The notes under the pieces: model-generated
Databases searched by the model: none
The model's input: only the letters and a program-made list of their open reading frames with translations
Told to the model about the DNA's origin: nothing
Position numbers and translations under genes: made by a program
Assembly (NCBI GenBank): GCA_964468125.1
Contig: CAYXVF010000041.1
Span: 1-50,407 of the forward strand
Direction: 5' to 3'
Source: CAYXVF01 sp964468125
Lineage (GTDB): Bacteria > Myxococcota > XYA12-FULL-58-9 > CAYXVF01
Length of the DNA stretch: 50,407 bases
Part shown: piece by piece, positions 8,744-17,824 of the stretch
Position numbering within the stretch: the first letter of the stretch is position 1
How the letters are laid out: every line of letters begins with the position of its first letter

Positions 8744-9708
8744 CAGCGATCCAATCCGAGAAAAAGCGCCTCGAGGGCGAGCGTTCGGTTGAGGGAGCGA
8801 TTGCCGAAGGCACGGAGGCGCTGCAGGCGACCCACCAAGTCGGCGAGCACCGGCGCTGCGAGCTCTGGAGCCCGCTCGCCATCGAGCGCTTCGGCCCCGT
8901 GCCGTCGAGCGAGCGCGTCTCGTACGCGCAGCTCGATGAAGCAGAGGGCGAGATCCGCGCGGTCCCGGTCCGCGCCCAGATCCTTTGCGACTTTGAGCGC
9001 CATGCTCTGGTCGTCCGGACGGCTCAGGACCTCGTCCACCTGGCGGGCGATTTCCCCAGCCCCGCTCTCCTGAAGGGCGCTCGCCCGGCTCAGGTCAGAG
9101 CCGACGAGCGGGTAGAGGAGAGGAGCGAGCTCTGCTTCGATCCCACCCGCGACCAACGCCTCGATCGCCGACTCGCGGTCACCCGCGCCGAGCTGCAGCT
9201 TCTGGCAGCGGGAACGCACGGTGATGAGAAGCGAGCGCGGGCGCGCCGCAGTCAGCAAAAAGCAGGTGTCACCGCTCGGCTCTTCGAGTGTTTTGAGGAG
9301 AGCGTTTTGCGCGGCGGGGTTCATCCGGTCCGCCTGAAAAATCCGGACGACTTTGATTTGACCGGTGCTGGATTTGAGGGCGAGCCGCGCGCTCAGAGCT
9401 CGCACAGAATCGATCGGGATCGTGCCTTTTTCGTTCGGCTCGATAGTGAGGACATCCGGATGGTTGTGGTGGGCATAGGTACGACAGGGGGAGCAGGACC
9501 CACAGGCGTCGATGCCCCCCTCCATGCGCCTCGTTTCGCACACGAGGCTTTGTCCGATAGACTGTGCGAGTCCTCGGCTGGCAGCGAGATCCGCGCTCGC
9601 CAGAATATACGCGTGGTGGAGACGCTCGGACTTCAAGGCATGCCCGAGCGCTTCAACGACGCGAGGGTGCTGTTTGCGGTGCTGACTCAGCTGGGTCAAA
9701 GGGTCCAT
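8743..9708 (-). CDS. holB: DNA polymerase III subunit delta'
   Basis: A clamp-loader subunit that helps place the sliding clamp at primed DNA. The 321-residue protein shows the AAA+ clamp-loader fold: HAYILASAD with a degenerate P-loop, the zinc module C-x11-CGSC-x2-C near residues 55-75 (DACGSCSPC), DVLTIEP, IKVVRIFQADRMNPAAQNAL followed by LKTLEEP (the SRC-type region), and LLITVRSRCQKLQL. It is of usual length. The start at 9708 (MDPLTQL) is the family-like N-terminus; ATG 9735 would add nine residues and neither has a strong ribosome site. It is coupled to ricT by a 1-base overlap and divergent from a giant lipoprotein gene only 68 bases away. Confidence 0.9.
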   Translation of the reverse strand: MDPLTQLSQHRKQHPRVVEALGHALKSERLHHAYILASADLAASRGLAQSIGQSLVCETRRMEGGIDACGSCSPCRTYAHHNHPDVLTIEPNEKGTIPIDSVRALSARLALKSSTGQIKVVRIFQADRMNPAAQNALLKTLEEPSGDTCFLLTAARPRSLLITVRSRCQKLQLGAGDRESAIEALVAGGIEAELAPLLYPLVGSDLSRASALQESGAGEIARQVDEVLSRPDDQSMALKVAKDLGADRDRADLALCFIELRVRDALARRHGAEALDGERAPELAAPVLADLVGRLQRLRAFGNRSLNRTLALEALFLGLDR

Positions 9709-9776
9709 GGCGGTCTTCAGTGTGCCGAATGACATGGCAAGGGACGGGTGACAAGGTGATGAGAGGATTCGTGAAC

Positions 9777-12700
9777 ATGCTGCGCGCGTCGATTGTCGTA
9801 GCAGGATGCACCGCGTTACTCGCCTGCGGCGGCAACCTCACCGTCGACCTCGACGATCCCGCTTTTGGAGGCGGGATCGGAAACCAGAACCGTAGCGGCA
9901 ACGCGAACGGCAATGGCAATGCCAACGGAAACAACACGAACGGCAACGGCAACGGCAACGAAAACGAAAACGAGAACGAGAACGGCTCGGGCAACGAAAA
10001 CGGCAACGAAAACGAGAACGGCTCGGGCAACAACAACAACAACAACAACAACAACGGCAACAACAGCAACAACAACAATGGCTTCGAGGGATGTACCACT
10101 CTCGTGTGCAACAACGTGTGTTGTGAAGCCGGCGAGCAGTGCATCGCCGGCGAGTGCCGCCTTCCCGACGACTGCGGGACGACCGACGTTTGCGGCGCGG
10201 CCGGGCCGACTCCGCGCTGTTGCCCCGATGCGGCGCCGGTCTGCGTCTTCGGTCAGTTCTGTCAGGCCGCGTGTCCCTCGCCGGATGCGGAGCGCTGCGG
10301 GGCCAACGGAGAGATCTGCTGCGATGCCGGTTTCGTGTGCGGGGACTCATTGACCTGCGTGCGGGAGTGCGCGCCAGGCGAGGCGCTCTGCGGTGATGGA
10401 ACGGCGGGGAGTTTTGGCACCGCGTGCTGCGACGCCGGCGACCAGTGCATCTTCGACGCCTGCGTCACGCCCGGTCAGGAGTGCGCCTCATTCCTCGACT
10501 GCGAAAACGGCGAGTACTGCGAGCTCGTCCTCGACGGCGACCCGGGCAACCCCGACCCGAATCGGGGCCTTTGCTTGCCCGACGACTTCCCGGACGACGT
10601 GCCGATCTGCCAGGCCCGTCCCGACGACATCCTCCTGCCGCAGACCGAGTGGCGCTGGCTCGGGATGGAGCTGCGAGGAAGCTTCGCTGCGGGGGAAATC
10701 ATCCCTGAGTGCGACGGGCCCTCCGACACGGATTGTTATGTCTATCCGTGTCCGAATTACACGGATGGAGCCAACTGCTACAACAATGTCGAGGCCAACC
10801 CGGTGGTGTTCGATCTCAACCGGGTGCTGGAGCCCGATGGAAGCGCGGTTCCGGAGGCGGTGCTCAAGGCCTACGCCGATGACACCTTCGGCGGCAACAA
10901 CATCGTCGTGGTGGTCGATGGACGCACCGGTGACAACGTGATCGTGTTCGCTCAGGATCGCCGGGGTCAGATGGCGCTCGCCAACATCGACAACGATCCG
11001 GAGCTCGAGATCGTGAGCATCGGCCAGGGGCTTCGCGCCTACGAGCCCTTCCCTAATTCCGCGACCTGCGGTGCCTACGCCGATCAAACCGCGTGCGAAG
11101 CGGATCTGCAGTGCGAGTGGGACGGGAGCGCGTGTTTTGCCCCGTGCCCGACCTACTCCGACGAGAGCAGCTGCAATGGAGACAATCAATGTCGGTGGCG
11201 CGACAGCGCGTGCGTGCGGCGTCAGGGACGCAAGTGGTTCACCAACGATTCCAACTTCAATCTGAACGGCGGGTTCTCCGGAGGAGCGCCGACGATCACG
11301 GACTTCGATGCGGACGGAAATCCAGAGGTGGTGGTGAGTGGCGCCGTGATCGACGCGCAAACCGGCGAAGGCCTGGTGCAGTGTCCGCAGAACGTGGGAG
11401 GCACCGCGAACGAGGGTGAATCCTGGTACATCAGCGTGGTGGCGGACACGGACCTCGACGGCGTACCGGAAATCGTCGGCGGGAATCGCAACTACGAGAT
11501 CACGTTCGACGGTTCCAATTGGAGTTGCACGGCGGATTGGGTCGCGGCGCGGCCGGACGGGAGCACGGGAAATCTCGGTGCTGGCTTTCCCGGGACCGGA
11601 AACTTCATCAATAATCAGCGTTGGCCTTACGCGCCTCGGCCGGCAACGGAGTGCGAAGGGCTCGCAGAACCGGAATGCACCGAGCCCTGTGCGTGGGACG
11701 GAAGTGAGTGCCTCTACTCCGCGGCGAATGGGTGCGCGACGATCACGGACGAAGACGAGTGCAACGGCTACATCGCCTGCACCTACGAAACGGACACGTG
11801 CATCGAGGATATGGCCCAAACCACGTTGTTCCCCGTAGACCGGGACTATCCAGAGATCGCGGTCACGGACCGGGGGCGCGTGTTCATCCTTCACGGGGCC
11901 ACCGGAACGGTGATGCGCTCGCCGGCGGACGGGCAAACGCTGCTCGAGTTCCGCCTCTTCACCCAGCGAGGCGGTACGCCCAATGTCGCCGATTTCGACG
12001 GCGACGGCCGGGTCGAGTTCAGCTACGCGGGCACGGGCTGTATGGCGGTCTTCGATGCTGATTGCGCCGTCGGCTCGCCCGAGCAGCGACTCGGGGAATA
12101 CACCGCCGCGGTCGAGGCGAACTGTGGCGCCCCGACCGCGTGGCAACACCCGCTGTGCGAGGTCTGCGCGAATGATCCGGGCGACCCGCGGTGCTCAACC
12201 TGCCCGACCGAATGCGAGAACTACGGCACGGTGAGCGACGGCTGCCCCGCTGAGTGTGTCGCGTTGCCGGACGGTTGCGGTCGTTCGCCCAGGGCCAGTC
12301 ACGACGCCGGTTTCGAGACCAGCGACGGTGCGCTCGCCTGCCGGGTGAATACGGAGCCCGAGGCGGTACGGGACATGATCGGCGCCTTGTGGATGCGAGA
12401 AAGCCAAGACGCCTCTTCCGCCGCAACCGGCACCAGCGTGTTCGACTTCCAGGGCGACGGCAAAGCGGAGGTGCTCTACGGCGATGAGTGCTTCTTCCGG
12501 GTCTACAACGGGGAGACCGGAGACCTGATCTTCGAGCGCCCAAACTCGCACCGCACCGCCACCGAGTACCCGATCGTGGTGGATGTCGATGGGGACTCGC
12601 AATCGGAGATCATCGTGGCGTCGAACAACGACCAGAACAACCGCGACGATTGTGGCGGCAGCGGCAATGCGTACCTCACCGGGACCACGCGCGACGGCGA

Positions 12701-13682
12701 TCCCTATGAGCTCTTCACGACCGCGTATTGCAGCTGCGGCAACTACGACATCTGCGACGGACTCGTGGAGATCGACTGCAACGACACGCTCGGGTGCGCA
12801 TTCGACAGCGACGGGGGCCAATGCGCGCCCATCGAGTGCTCGACCATCACGGACTCGGTCGACTGCAACGCGACCGAAGCCTGCTCCTTCGATTCGGACG
12901 CGATGCTGTGCGAGCGCACGACCTTGCACCCCGCTGTGCAGTGCAATCTGGGCGACGGCTGCCGGTTCGATGAAGGCGCAGCCAGCTGTGAGCCCTTGAA
13001 CTGTGACGGGTTCGATGGAGACGAAGCCGCCTGCACGGCAGACGTGGCATGCGAGTGGACCGGGAGCGACTGCCGTCAGAGTCCGCGACACCCGGCCTAC
13101 ATCTGCCAGAACGCGACCTGGGGCGTGACCGCGATCGGCGACACGCGCGATCAGTGGGTGCGCACGCTGCCTTACTGGCATCAGCACAGCTATCACGTGA
13201 CCGAGATCGACCGAACCGGGCAGCCGGTTGCGGACTGGGGAGCCAATCCGAACAACTGGGACGTGTACAACAACTACCGTCAGAACGTGCAGGGCTTCGT
13301 GCCGCTGAACGCCCCGGACCTGCAGATCTTCTCCTTCGCCGCGGGCCTCGCTCAGTGCCCCACCTCGGTGCGCCTCGCAGCGCGCGTCGTGAACCGCGGA
13401 CGCGCTGGAGTCGCCGAAGGCACCCCCGTGGTCTTCTTCTGGCTCGACGGGGGCACTCCGGTGGAGGTTGGCACGGTTGGCCTTCCGATCTCCATCCTCC
13501 CGGGTCAGGGCGCGGATGTGACCCTCGACGTCACTCTGGGGGATTTCGGTATCTCGCCGATCAGCTCCGCATTCGTGGTGGTCGCGAACCCGCCGGAAGG
13601 GTTCGAGCCGGTCTTCGAATGCGACGGAGACAACAACAGCGCCAGCGTGTCGGGACTCAGCTGCTTCGACGGCGGCGGTTGA
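9777..13682 (+). CDS. Giant surface lipoprotein with Asn/Gly-rich linker, Cys-rich repeats and VCBS/FG-GAP-like repeats
   Basis: A 1301-residue predicted lipoprotein: MLRASIVVAGCTALLAC has a perfect lipobox (LLAC). Next comes a low-complexity Asn/Gly/Glu linker (residues ~38-101), a Cys-rich block like those of eukaryote-type adhesins, then FG-GAP/VCBS-like Ca2+-binding blades (ITDFDADGNPEVVVSG, VADTDLDGVPEIVGG, VADFDGDGRVEFSY, VVDVDGDSQSEIIVAS), interrupted by repeated short Cys modules of the type C-x-TIT-D-x-x-x-C-N-x5-C. The C-terminus resembles a CARDB-type Ig-like domain (APDLQIFSFAAGLAQCPTSV). This suggests an extracellular adhesion or binding scaffold. Start 9777 follows AGAGGA; ATG 9759 is an alternative. 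Divergent from holB. Confidence 0.85.
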   Translation: MLRASIVVAGCTALLACGGNLTVDLDDPAFGGGIGNQNRSGNANGNGNANGNNTNGNGNGNENENENENGSGNENGNENENGSGNNNNNNNNNGNNSNNNNGFEGCTTLVCNNVCCEAGEQCIAGECRLPDDCGTTDVCGAAGPTPRCCPDAAPVCVFGQFCQAACPSPDAERCGANGEICCDAGFVCGDSLTCVRECAPGEALCGDGTAGSFGTACCDAGDQCIFDACVTPGQECASFLDCENGEYCELVLDGDPGNPDPNRGLCLPDDFPDDVPICQARPDDILLPQTEWRWLGMELRGSFAAGEIIPECDGPSDTDCYVYPCPNYTDGANCYNNVEANPVVFDLNRVLEPDGSAVPEAVLKAYADDTFGGNNIVVVVDGRTGDNVIVFAQDRRGQMALANIDNDPELEIVSIGQGLRAYEPFPNSATCGAYADQTACEADLQCEWDGSACFAPCPTYSDESSCNGDNQCRWRDSACVRRQGRKWFTNDSNFNLNGGFSGGAPTITDFDADGNPEVVVSGAVIDAQTGEGLVQCPQNVGGTANEGESWYISVVADTDLDGVPEIVGGNRNYEITFDGSNWSCTADWVAARPDGSTGNLGAGFPGTGNFINNQRWPYAPRPATECEGLAEPECTEPCAWDGSECLYSAANGCATITDEDECNGYIACTYETDTCIEDMAQTTLFPVDRDYPEIAVTDRGRVFILHGATGTVMRSPADGQTLLEFRLFTQRGGTPNVADFDGDGRVEFSYAGTGCMAVFDADCAVGSPEQRLGEYTAAVEANCGAPTAWQHPLCEVCANDPGDPRCSTCPTECENYGTVSDGCPAECVALPDGCGRSPRASHDAGFETSDGALACRVNTEPEAVRDMIGALWMRESQDASSAATGTSVFDFQGDGKAEVLYGDECFFRVYNGETGDLIFERPNSHRTATEYPIVVDVDGDSQSEIIVASNNDQNNRDDCGGSGNAYLTGTTRDGDPYELFTTAYCSCGNYDICDGLVEIDCNDTLGCAFDSDGGQCAPIECSTITDSVDCNATEACSFDSDAMLCERTTLHPAVQCNLGDGCRFDEGAASCEPLNCDGFDGDEAACTADVACEWTGSDCRQSPRHPAYICQNATWGVTAIGDTRDQWVRTLPYWHQHSYHVTEIDRTGQPVADWGANPNNWDVYNNYRQNVQGFVPLNAPDLQIFSFAAGLAQCPTSVRLAARVVNRGRAGVAEGTPVVFFWLDGGTPVEVGTVGLPISILPGQGADVTLDVTLGDFGISPISSAFVVVANPPEGFEPVFECDGDNNSASVSGLSCFDGGG
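9889..10080 (+). repeat. AAC-based low-complexity tract coding Asn/Gly/Glu
   Basis: Nearly 200 bases of AAC, GGC, GAA/GAG and GCG codons in short repeats (AACGGCAACGGC; then AACGAAAACGAG; then a run of AAC) encode the linker just after the lipidated Cys. It includes two copies of AACGAGAACGGCTCGGGCAA. All units are triplets, so slippage would alter length in frame. Confidence 0.9.
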
Positions 13683-13685
13683 ACC

Positions 13686-13976
13686 TCAGTTGTTCGCCAC
13701 GGCGGGCGCGTCTCGCTCGCCGTTTGGCATGTAGAGCGCGTCAGCAAAAAGCGCACGCCGCACCGCAACTCTGGCGGTGAGCGCGGCTTTTTGCTGCATC
13801 AGGCGACTCAGCTCGGTCTGTCGAGCCGCCTGTCGCTCCTGCATCTTCGCGATGAAGACCGTGACGTATGCGCTTCGGTAGCTCACCTCGATGGACTCGG
13901 CGTCGGATGTTCCCTCAGACGCGAGCACGGGAGTGGCGAAAGCCATCAGCGCGAGAACCAAGAAAGTGCGTAGCAT
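13686..13976 (-). CDS. Small exported helical protein
   Basis: A 96-residue protein with a clear signal peptide (MLRTFLVLALMAFATPVLAS). The mature part is a single Gln/Arg/Ala-rich helix (AKMQERQAARQTELSRLMQQ) with no Cys, as in small periplasmic or surface helical proteins. Function unknown. GGAGGT lies 5 bases before the ATG, a strong ribosome site, which supports expression. It is convergent with the giant lipoprotein gene, 3 bases apart. Confidence 0.75.
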   Translation of the reverse strand: MLRTFLVLALMAFATPVLASEGTSDAESIEVSYRSAYVTVFIAKMQERQAARQTELSRLMQQKAALTARVAVRRALFADALYMPNGERDAPAVANN

Positions 13977-14200
13977 TGGACACCTCCGTCAGACCTCGGC
14001 GACGCGAGTCGAATCGGAAACGCGTCGTCTGATGATCGTGATGGGAGTGTACACAGGCGCCAGTATCTTTCACTGATTCGGCGGATTTTTTGGGCGCCGA
14101 CTTGACTTTGCGCAAGACACTCAACGTCTTTGCGCGACGTTTGTGCAACAATAGGGAAGCGCGTGTGGGCGCGCGGTATCGCCGAGTGGGCGGAGCGCCC

Positions 14201-16573
14201 TCAGGGAATCACCAGCGGCAACGCCGGGTCGAGGTGAACGGTCCAAAACTCGTTGGCCGCACCACCCGCGTTAACGACGCTCTCGAAGGGATCGAGATCG
14301 ACAGTCCCATTGCTCTGCAGGGTCGCGAACATCCACAGGGTGTCATCGTTCTGCGGCCGAAGCGCGCGCAGGTTTACCCCTATCGTGGGCGCGAGCTCGC
14401 TCGTCCATTTGATCCGGCCGTCGAAGCCCAAACTGAGCAGGAAGGTGCCGAGGCCGCCACCGTCCACGTCAAAGGTTTCTTGGCTCAGACCAAAGTCGAG
14501 GGTGGCGCTTCCGTCTACGGTTCCGGCGAGAATGAAGCTCGCGTCGAAAGCGTCGGTGCGTGCGAGGTGCGTCACCGCGTCGTCACCGGCACCGGCAACC
14601 CTGCGCACGAAGGCGAGCGAATCGTCGGCGGCGGCGAAGACCGCGAAGAAGCCGTCTGTACCGCCGGCTCCGAGGACGAGCTCGTCACCGGCGAAATCCG
14701 AATCACCGCTCACCACGCCCACCGCCTGCAGGCTCGCCCCGCGCGCCTCGAGGTCGAAGATCGCGTTGGTCGCGCCGGTTCCCGCAAAGGTGATCGTGCC
14801 GGGCGTCAGGCCGTCGCCGGTGATTCGGTAGATCCAGGCGAGTCCGTCGTCATTCTGAGCGCCGGCGGCGTGAATGCGGTCGTCGGCTGAAAGGGCGAGG
14901 GCGTAGAAACGCTCATCGCCGGCCGCGCTCGGTGTGTTGGCAAACGCGAGGGGCTCGCCGTCTGCACCAGCGAGTACGGTCTCGCGCAGGCGAAGAACGA
15001 ACGCATCGATGCCGTCCGCGATTCGGGGGTCACTGTTTTCTGTCGGGTCGGGGTCGAGCGTCCCGGTGAAAAAGCCTGTCAGCACCGGGTCACCGTTGCT
15101 CGCGAGGGCGAGGTCAGTCGCGGTCACGTCCGCGGCGCCGCCGAAGCGGCTGACCCATTCGACGTCTCCGCTCGTTCCATCGACACGGATGACACCCACG
15201 TTGCGGACACCTTCGTTCGAGAGCTCGAGCGCCGGTGGCGCGCGCGCAAAGTCGACGGTGCCTTCGAGGGCAAAGGCCACCACGAGGTCGCCGTCGGCCG
15301 TTTGCACCATGGCCACGGCGGACTGATCGTCCGCGGCGTCGAAATGGCGGAACCAAACCAGCGTGCCATCGGTGCGGTAGCGGCAGAGGACGAGATCTTC
15401 GCCGCTCGCGTTGATCGTTTCCGTTGCCGTGCCGCTCAGGTCAAGGTCGACGGTGCCGCTCGCGGTGAACGCCATCACGACATCATCGAAGGGGCTCGCG
15501 GGATCGTCGCCGTTGGTGAGCTGCGCAGCGCTGGCCGGAGCGAGCTCGCCTGCGAGAATAGCCGGAAAGACGCTCGGCCAGCTCACGTCGATCGTCCTGA
15601 TCGCGGGTGTGAGCGTGTTGGATGTGGCCGTGAGCTCGACGCCGCTCTCCACCGCCGGATAGCGCGTAGCATCGAGGAGCACTTGGCCTTCGACCGCGGT
15701 GAAGCTCGTCACCCCTTCGAGCGCCGCGCCGCCCGCGGTCACAGCGAGGTCAACGGGTGCACTGGAACCGGCGCCCTGGGTGATTCTCGCACCGCTCGAG
15801 TTTTGAACCTCAATCACCAGAGGCGTGAGCGGCGTGTTTCGCAGGAGGCTCATGGGCTCGCCGACGAAGGCGAGCTGCGTGGGGACCGGGTTGACCGTGA
15901 CCACCACCGTGTCGCTCGCGCTCAGCCCATCTGTGTCGGTGACCGTGAGCCGGAAGAGGATCGAGCTCGGCGCGCTGACATCCGGTGCCTCGAAGGTTGG
16001 GTTCGCGCTGGCAGGATTCGTGAGCGATGCGTCCGGACCGCTCACGCGCTCCCACAGGTAGCTCGCAAGGGTGCCGTCGTCATCGGAGGACGCGGTGCCA
16101 TCGAGTGTCACCGTTTCCAGCGCGTTTACCGATTGGTCAGCGCCTGCATTCGCAACAGGGCTGATACCGCCGTCGATGATCGTGACAAAGACCAGATCCG
16201 TGCTCTCGACCCCGCTGCGATTGGTGACCGTGAGTCGAAGGGTGACGGCGCGGTTCTCGTTCACCTCGGGAACGGTGGCGCTCGTGTTGGCGGCGCCGGC
16301 ATCCGCGATGGTCACCGTGGGCCCCATCACTTGCTCCCAAAGATACGTCAGCGCTTCGCCGGCGCTGTCGTTCGACGCGGAGCCGTTCAAGCTCAAACTC
16401 CCGTTCTCGGGTACGGCGCTCGGGCTCGCTAGAGCGACGGCGGTGGGGCTGCCGACGACCGGGAACGGCTCGGGCTCGGGCGTTTCATCGCCGTCGCCGC
16501 ACGCCGCAACCAGCGCGAAGAGGAGCGCAGCGCTCGCCGGGAGCGGCAGCCGATGAGGGAAACGCGAGATCAT
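14201..16573 (-). CDS. Large surface lipoprotein with PKD-like and beta-propeller-like repeats
   Basis: A 790-residue lipoprotein. The signal peptide ends in the lipobox LVAAC (residues ~21-25), followed by a Glu/Pro linker. Two PKD/K319L-like domains follow (ALTYLWEQVMGPTVTIADAG and LASYLWERVSGPDASLTNPA, each ending in RLTVT), then an Ig-like region, then about 450 residues of repeats such as GTLVWFRHFDAADDQSAVAM, GDVEWVSRFGGAADVTATDL and LVLGAGGTDGFFAVF, the pattern of SBBP-type beta-propeller repeats. It is likely an outer-surface binding or adhesion protein. The ATG at 16573 is preceded by GGAG at 6 bases and opens the signal peptide; the frame extends further upstream but only as antisense of the next gene. 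Divergent from the aminomutase gene. Confidence 0.85.
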   Translation of the reverse strand: MISRFPHRLPLPASAALLFALVAACGDGDETPEPEPFPVVGSPTAVALASPSAVPENGSLSLNGSASNDSAGEALTYLWEQVMGPTVTIADAGAANTSATVPEVNENRAVTLRLTVTNRSGVESTDLVFVTIIDGGISPVANAGADQSVNALETVTLDGTASSDDDGTLASYLWERVSGPDASLTNPASANPTFEAPDVSAPSSILFRLTVTDTDGLSASDTVVVTVNPVPTQLAFVGEPMSLLRNTPLTPLVIEVQNSSGARITQGAGSSAPVDLAVTAGGAALEGVTSFTAVEGQVLLDATRYPAVESGVELTATSNTLTPAIRTIDVSWPSVFPAILAGELAPASAAQLTNGDDPASPFDDVVMAFTASGTVDLDLSGTATETINASGEDLVLCRYRTDGTLVWFRHFDAADDQSAVAMVQTADGDLVVAFALEGTVDFARAPPALELSNEGVRNVGVIRVDGTSGDVEWVSRFGGAADVTATDLALASNGDPVLTGFFTGTLDPDPTENSDPRIADGIDAFVLRLRETVLAGADGEPLAFANTPSAAGDERFYALALSADDRIHAAGAQNDDGLAWIYRITGDGLTPGTITFAGTGATNAIFDLEARGASLQAVGVVSGDSDFAGDELVLGAGGTDGFFAVFAAADDSLAFVRRVAGAGDDAVTHLARTDAFDASFILAGTVDGSATLDFGLSQETFDVDGGGLGTFLLSLGFDGRIKWTSELAPTIGVNLRALRPQNDDTLWMFATLQSNGTVDLDPFESVVNAGGAANEFWTVHLDPALPLVIP

Positions 16574-16651
16574 TCGATTCTCCACCAGACTAGACACGTG
16601 GGCCATCCCATCGTAGGCGGGATGGCGTTGAACGTCCAATCCGAGGAGGAC

Positions 16652-17761
16652 ATGGAGCTCGAGAGCAAGACCGCGCCCTTTGACCGGGTGAGCGCGTCCC
16701 AGTGGGACGACTGGCAATGGCAGCAAGCCAATCGAATCCGTAGCCGCGAGGCGTTGGAGGAGGTGCTGGAGCTGACCGACGACGAGCGCTGCGCCCTCGA
16801 CGCGGCGGCTGCGAAGTTCGCCTTCGCCGTCACGCCTTATTACGCCTCGTTGATGGCCCGCAGCGATCCGAGCTGCCCGATTCGCCGGCAGGCGGTGCCC
16901 ACGATGGCCGAGCTGGAGGTGGACCCCTCCGAGCTCGAGGACCCGCTCGCCGAAGAAGCGCACATGCCCGTGCCGAACCTGACCCACCGCTATCCCGATC
17001 GCGCTCTGCTCTACGCGTCGCACAACTGCCCGGTTTACTGCCGGCACTGCAATCGCAAACGCAAGGTGGCGGACCCCACCTCGGCGCCGTCGCGGCACGC
17101 GCTCACCGAGGCGATCGACTATGTGCGCGAGCAACCCGCCATTCGGGACGTACTCGTTTCCGGCGGCGACCCGTTGAGCCTTTCCGATGCGAGGCTCGGT
17201 GCGGTTTTGGCCGACCTGCGCTCGATCCCGCATCTCGAGATCATTCGCTTGGCCACCCGAAACCCGGTAACGCTCCCCCAGCGCATCACCCCCGAGCTCG
17301 CCGCCCTTTTGCGCGCCCACCATCCGATCTACGTCAGCACGCACTTCAATCACCCGAAAGAGTGCACGCCGGAAGCCGCCCGCGCCCTTCGCCTGCTCGC
17401 CGACGCCGGTTGCGTGCTCAACAACCAGATGGTCCTGCTCAAAGGCATCAATGACGATGCGCAGACCGTACGGACCCTGAATCACTGGCTGCTCCGCCAG
17501 CGCTGTCGGCCCTACTACATCTTTCAGGCGGACGCGGTGATGGGCACGTCGCATTTTCGGACAGCGACGGAAGCGGGGATCGAAATCATTCGGCAGCTTC
17601 GCGGCTGGACCAGCGGTCTCGCAGTTCCGCACTACGTGGTGGATCTCCCCCGGGGAGGTGGAAAAGTCTCGCTCCAACCGGACTATCTCGTGGCCCAGGA
17701 CGGGAAGACGCTGACTTTCGAGAACTACCGAGGTGAGCGCTTCAGCTACGACGAGGGGTAG
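16652..17761 (+). CDS. kamA: Lysine 2,3-aminomutase (KamA-family radical SAM enzyme)
   Basis: Converts L-lysine to beta-lysine using PLP, a [4Fe-4S] cluster and S-adenosylmethionine. In the 369-residue protein the radical-SAM cysteines are C126, C130 and C133 (CPVYCRHC), the PLP lysine is K338 in LPRGGGK, and the two aspartates that hold the substrate amino group in the clostridial enzyme (D293 and D330) correspond to D294 (FQAD) and D331 (YVVD). This agrees with lysine rather than glutamate as substrate. The EpmB role (EF-P modification) is an alternative, but no efp or epmA is nearby. Start 16652 fits this numbering and follows GAGGAGG; ATG 16622 would add ten residues. Beta-lysine is an osmolyte and an antibiotic building block. 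Confidence 0.88.
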   Translation: MELESKTAPFDRVSASQWDDWQWQQANRIRSREALEEVLELTDDERCALDAAAAKFAFAVTPYYASLMARSDPSCPIRRQAVPTMAELEVDPSELEDPLAEEAHMPVPNLTHRYPDRALLYASHNCPVYCRHCNRKRKVADPTSAPSRHALTEAIDYVREQPAIRDVLVSGGDPLSLSDARLGAVLADLRSIPHLEIIRLATRNPVTLPQRITPELAALLRAHHPIYVSTHFNHPKECTPEAARALRLLADAGCVLNNQMVLLKGINDDAQTVRTLNHWLLRQRCRPYYIFQADAVMGTSHFRTATEAGIEIIRQLRGWTSGLAVPHYVVDLPRGGGKVSLQPDYLVAQDGKTLTFENYRGERFSYDEG

Positions 17762-17824
17762 GGCGCAGACCGACATTATCCCGAGCGTTTGGCGACGGTC
17801 GGAGCCCTCCGCTACACTCTTCCC

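Noticed and set aside
10488..12149. A 553-codon open frame antisense to the giant lipoprotein
   Set aside because: It has no protein-like motifs, is rich in Val/Arg/His/Asp as expected from the complement of a GC-rich coding strand, and the sense frame has a lipobox and repeats.
12195..13196. A 333-codon open frame antisense to the same lipoprotein
   Set aside because: Same composition bias and no ribosome site; the sense strand is clearly coding.
14090..14165. Repeats of TTTGCGC and a near-palindrome (GCGCAAGA...TCTTTGCGC) between two minus-strand genes
   Set aside because: Arms are imperfect, no T-run follows, and no clear promoter could be placed; too weak for a feature.
14160..14215. 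tRNA-like text (GGTATCGCCGAGTGGGCGGAGCGCCC) near a gene end
   Set aside because: No acceptor stem, anticodon stem or T-loop could be completed around it.
15302..16432. A 376-codon plus-strand frame across the PKD-like lipoprotein
   Set aside because: Antisense of a gene with signal peptide, PKD domains and repeats; composition is Arg/Ala/Gly-rich shadow.
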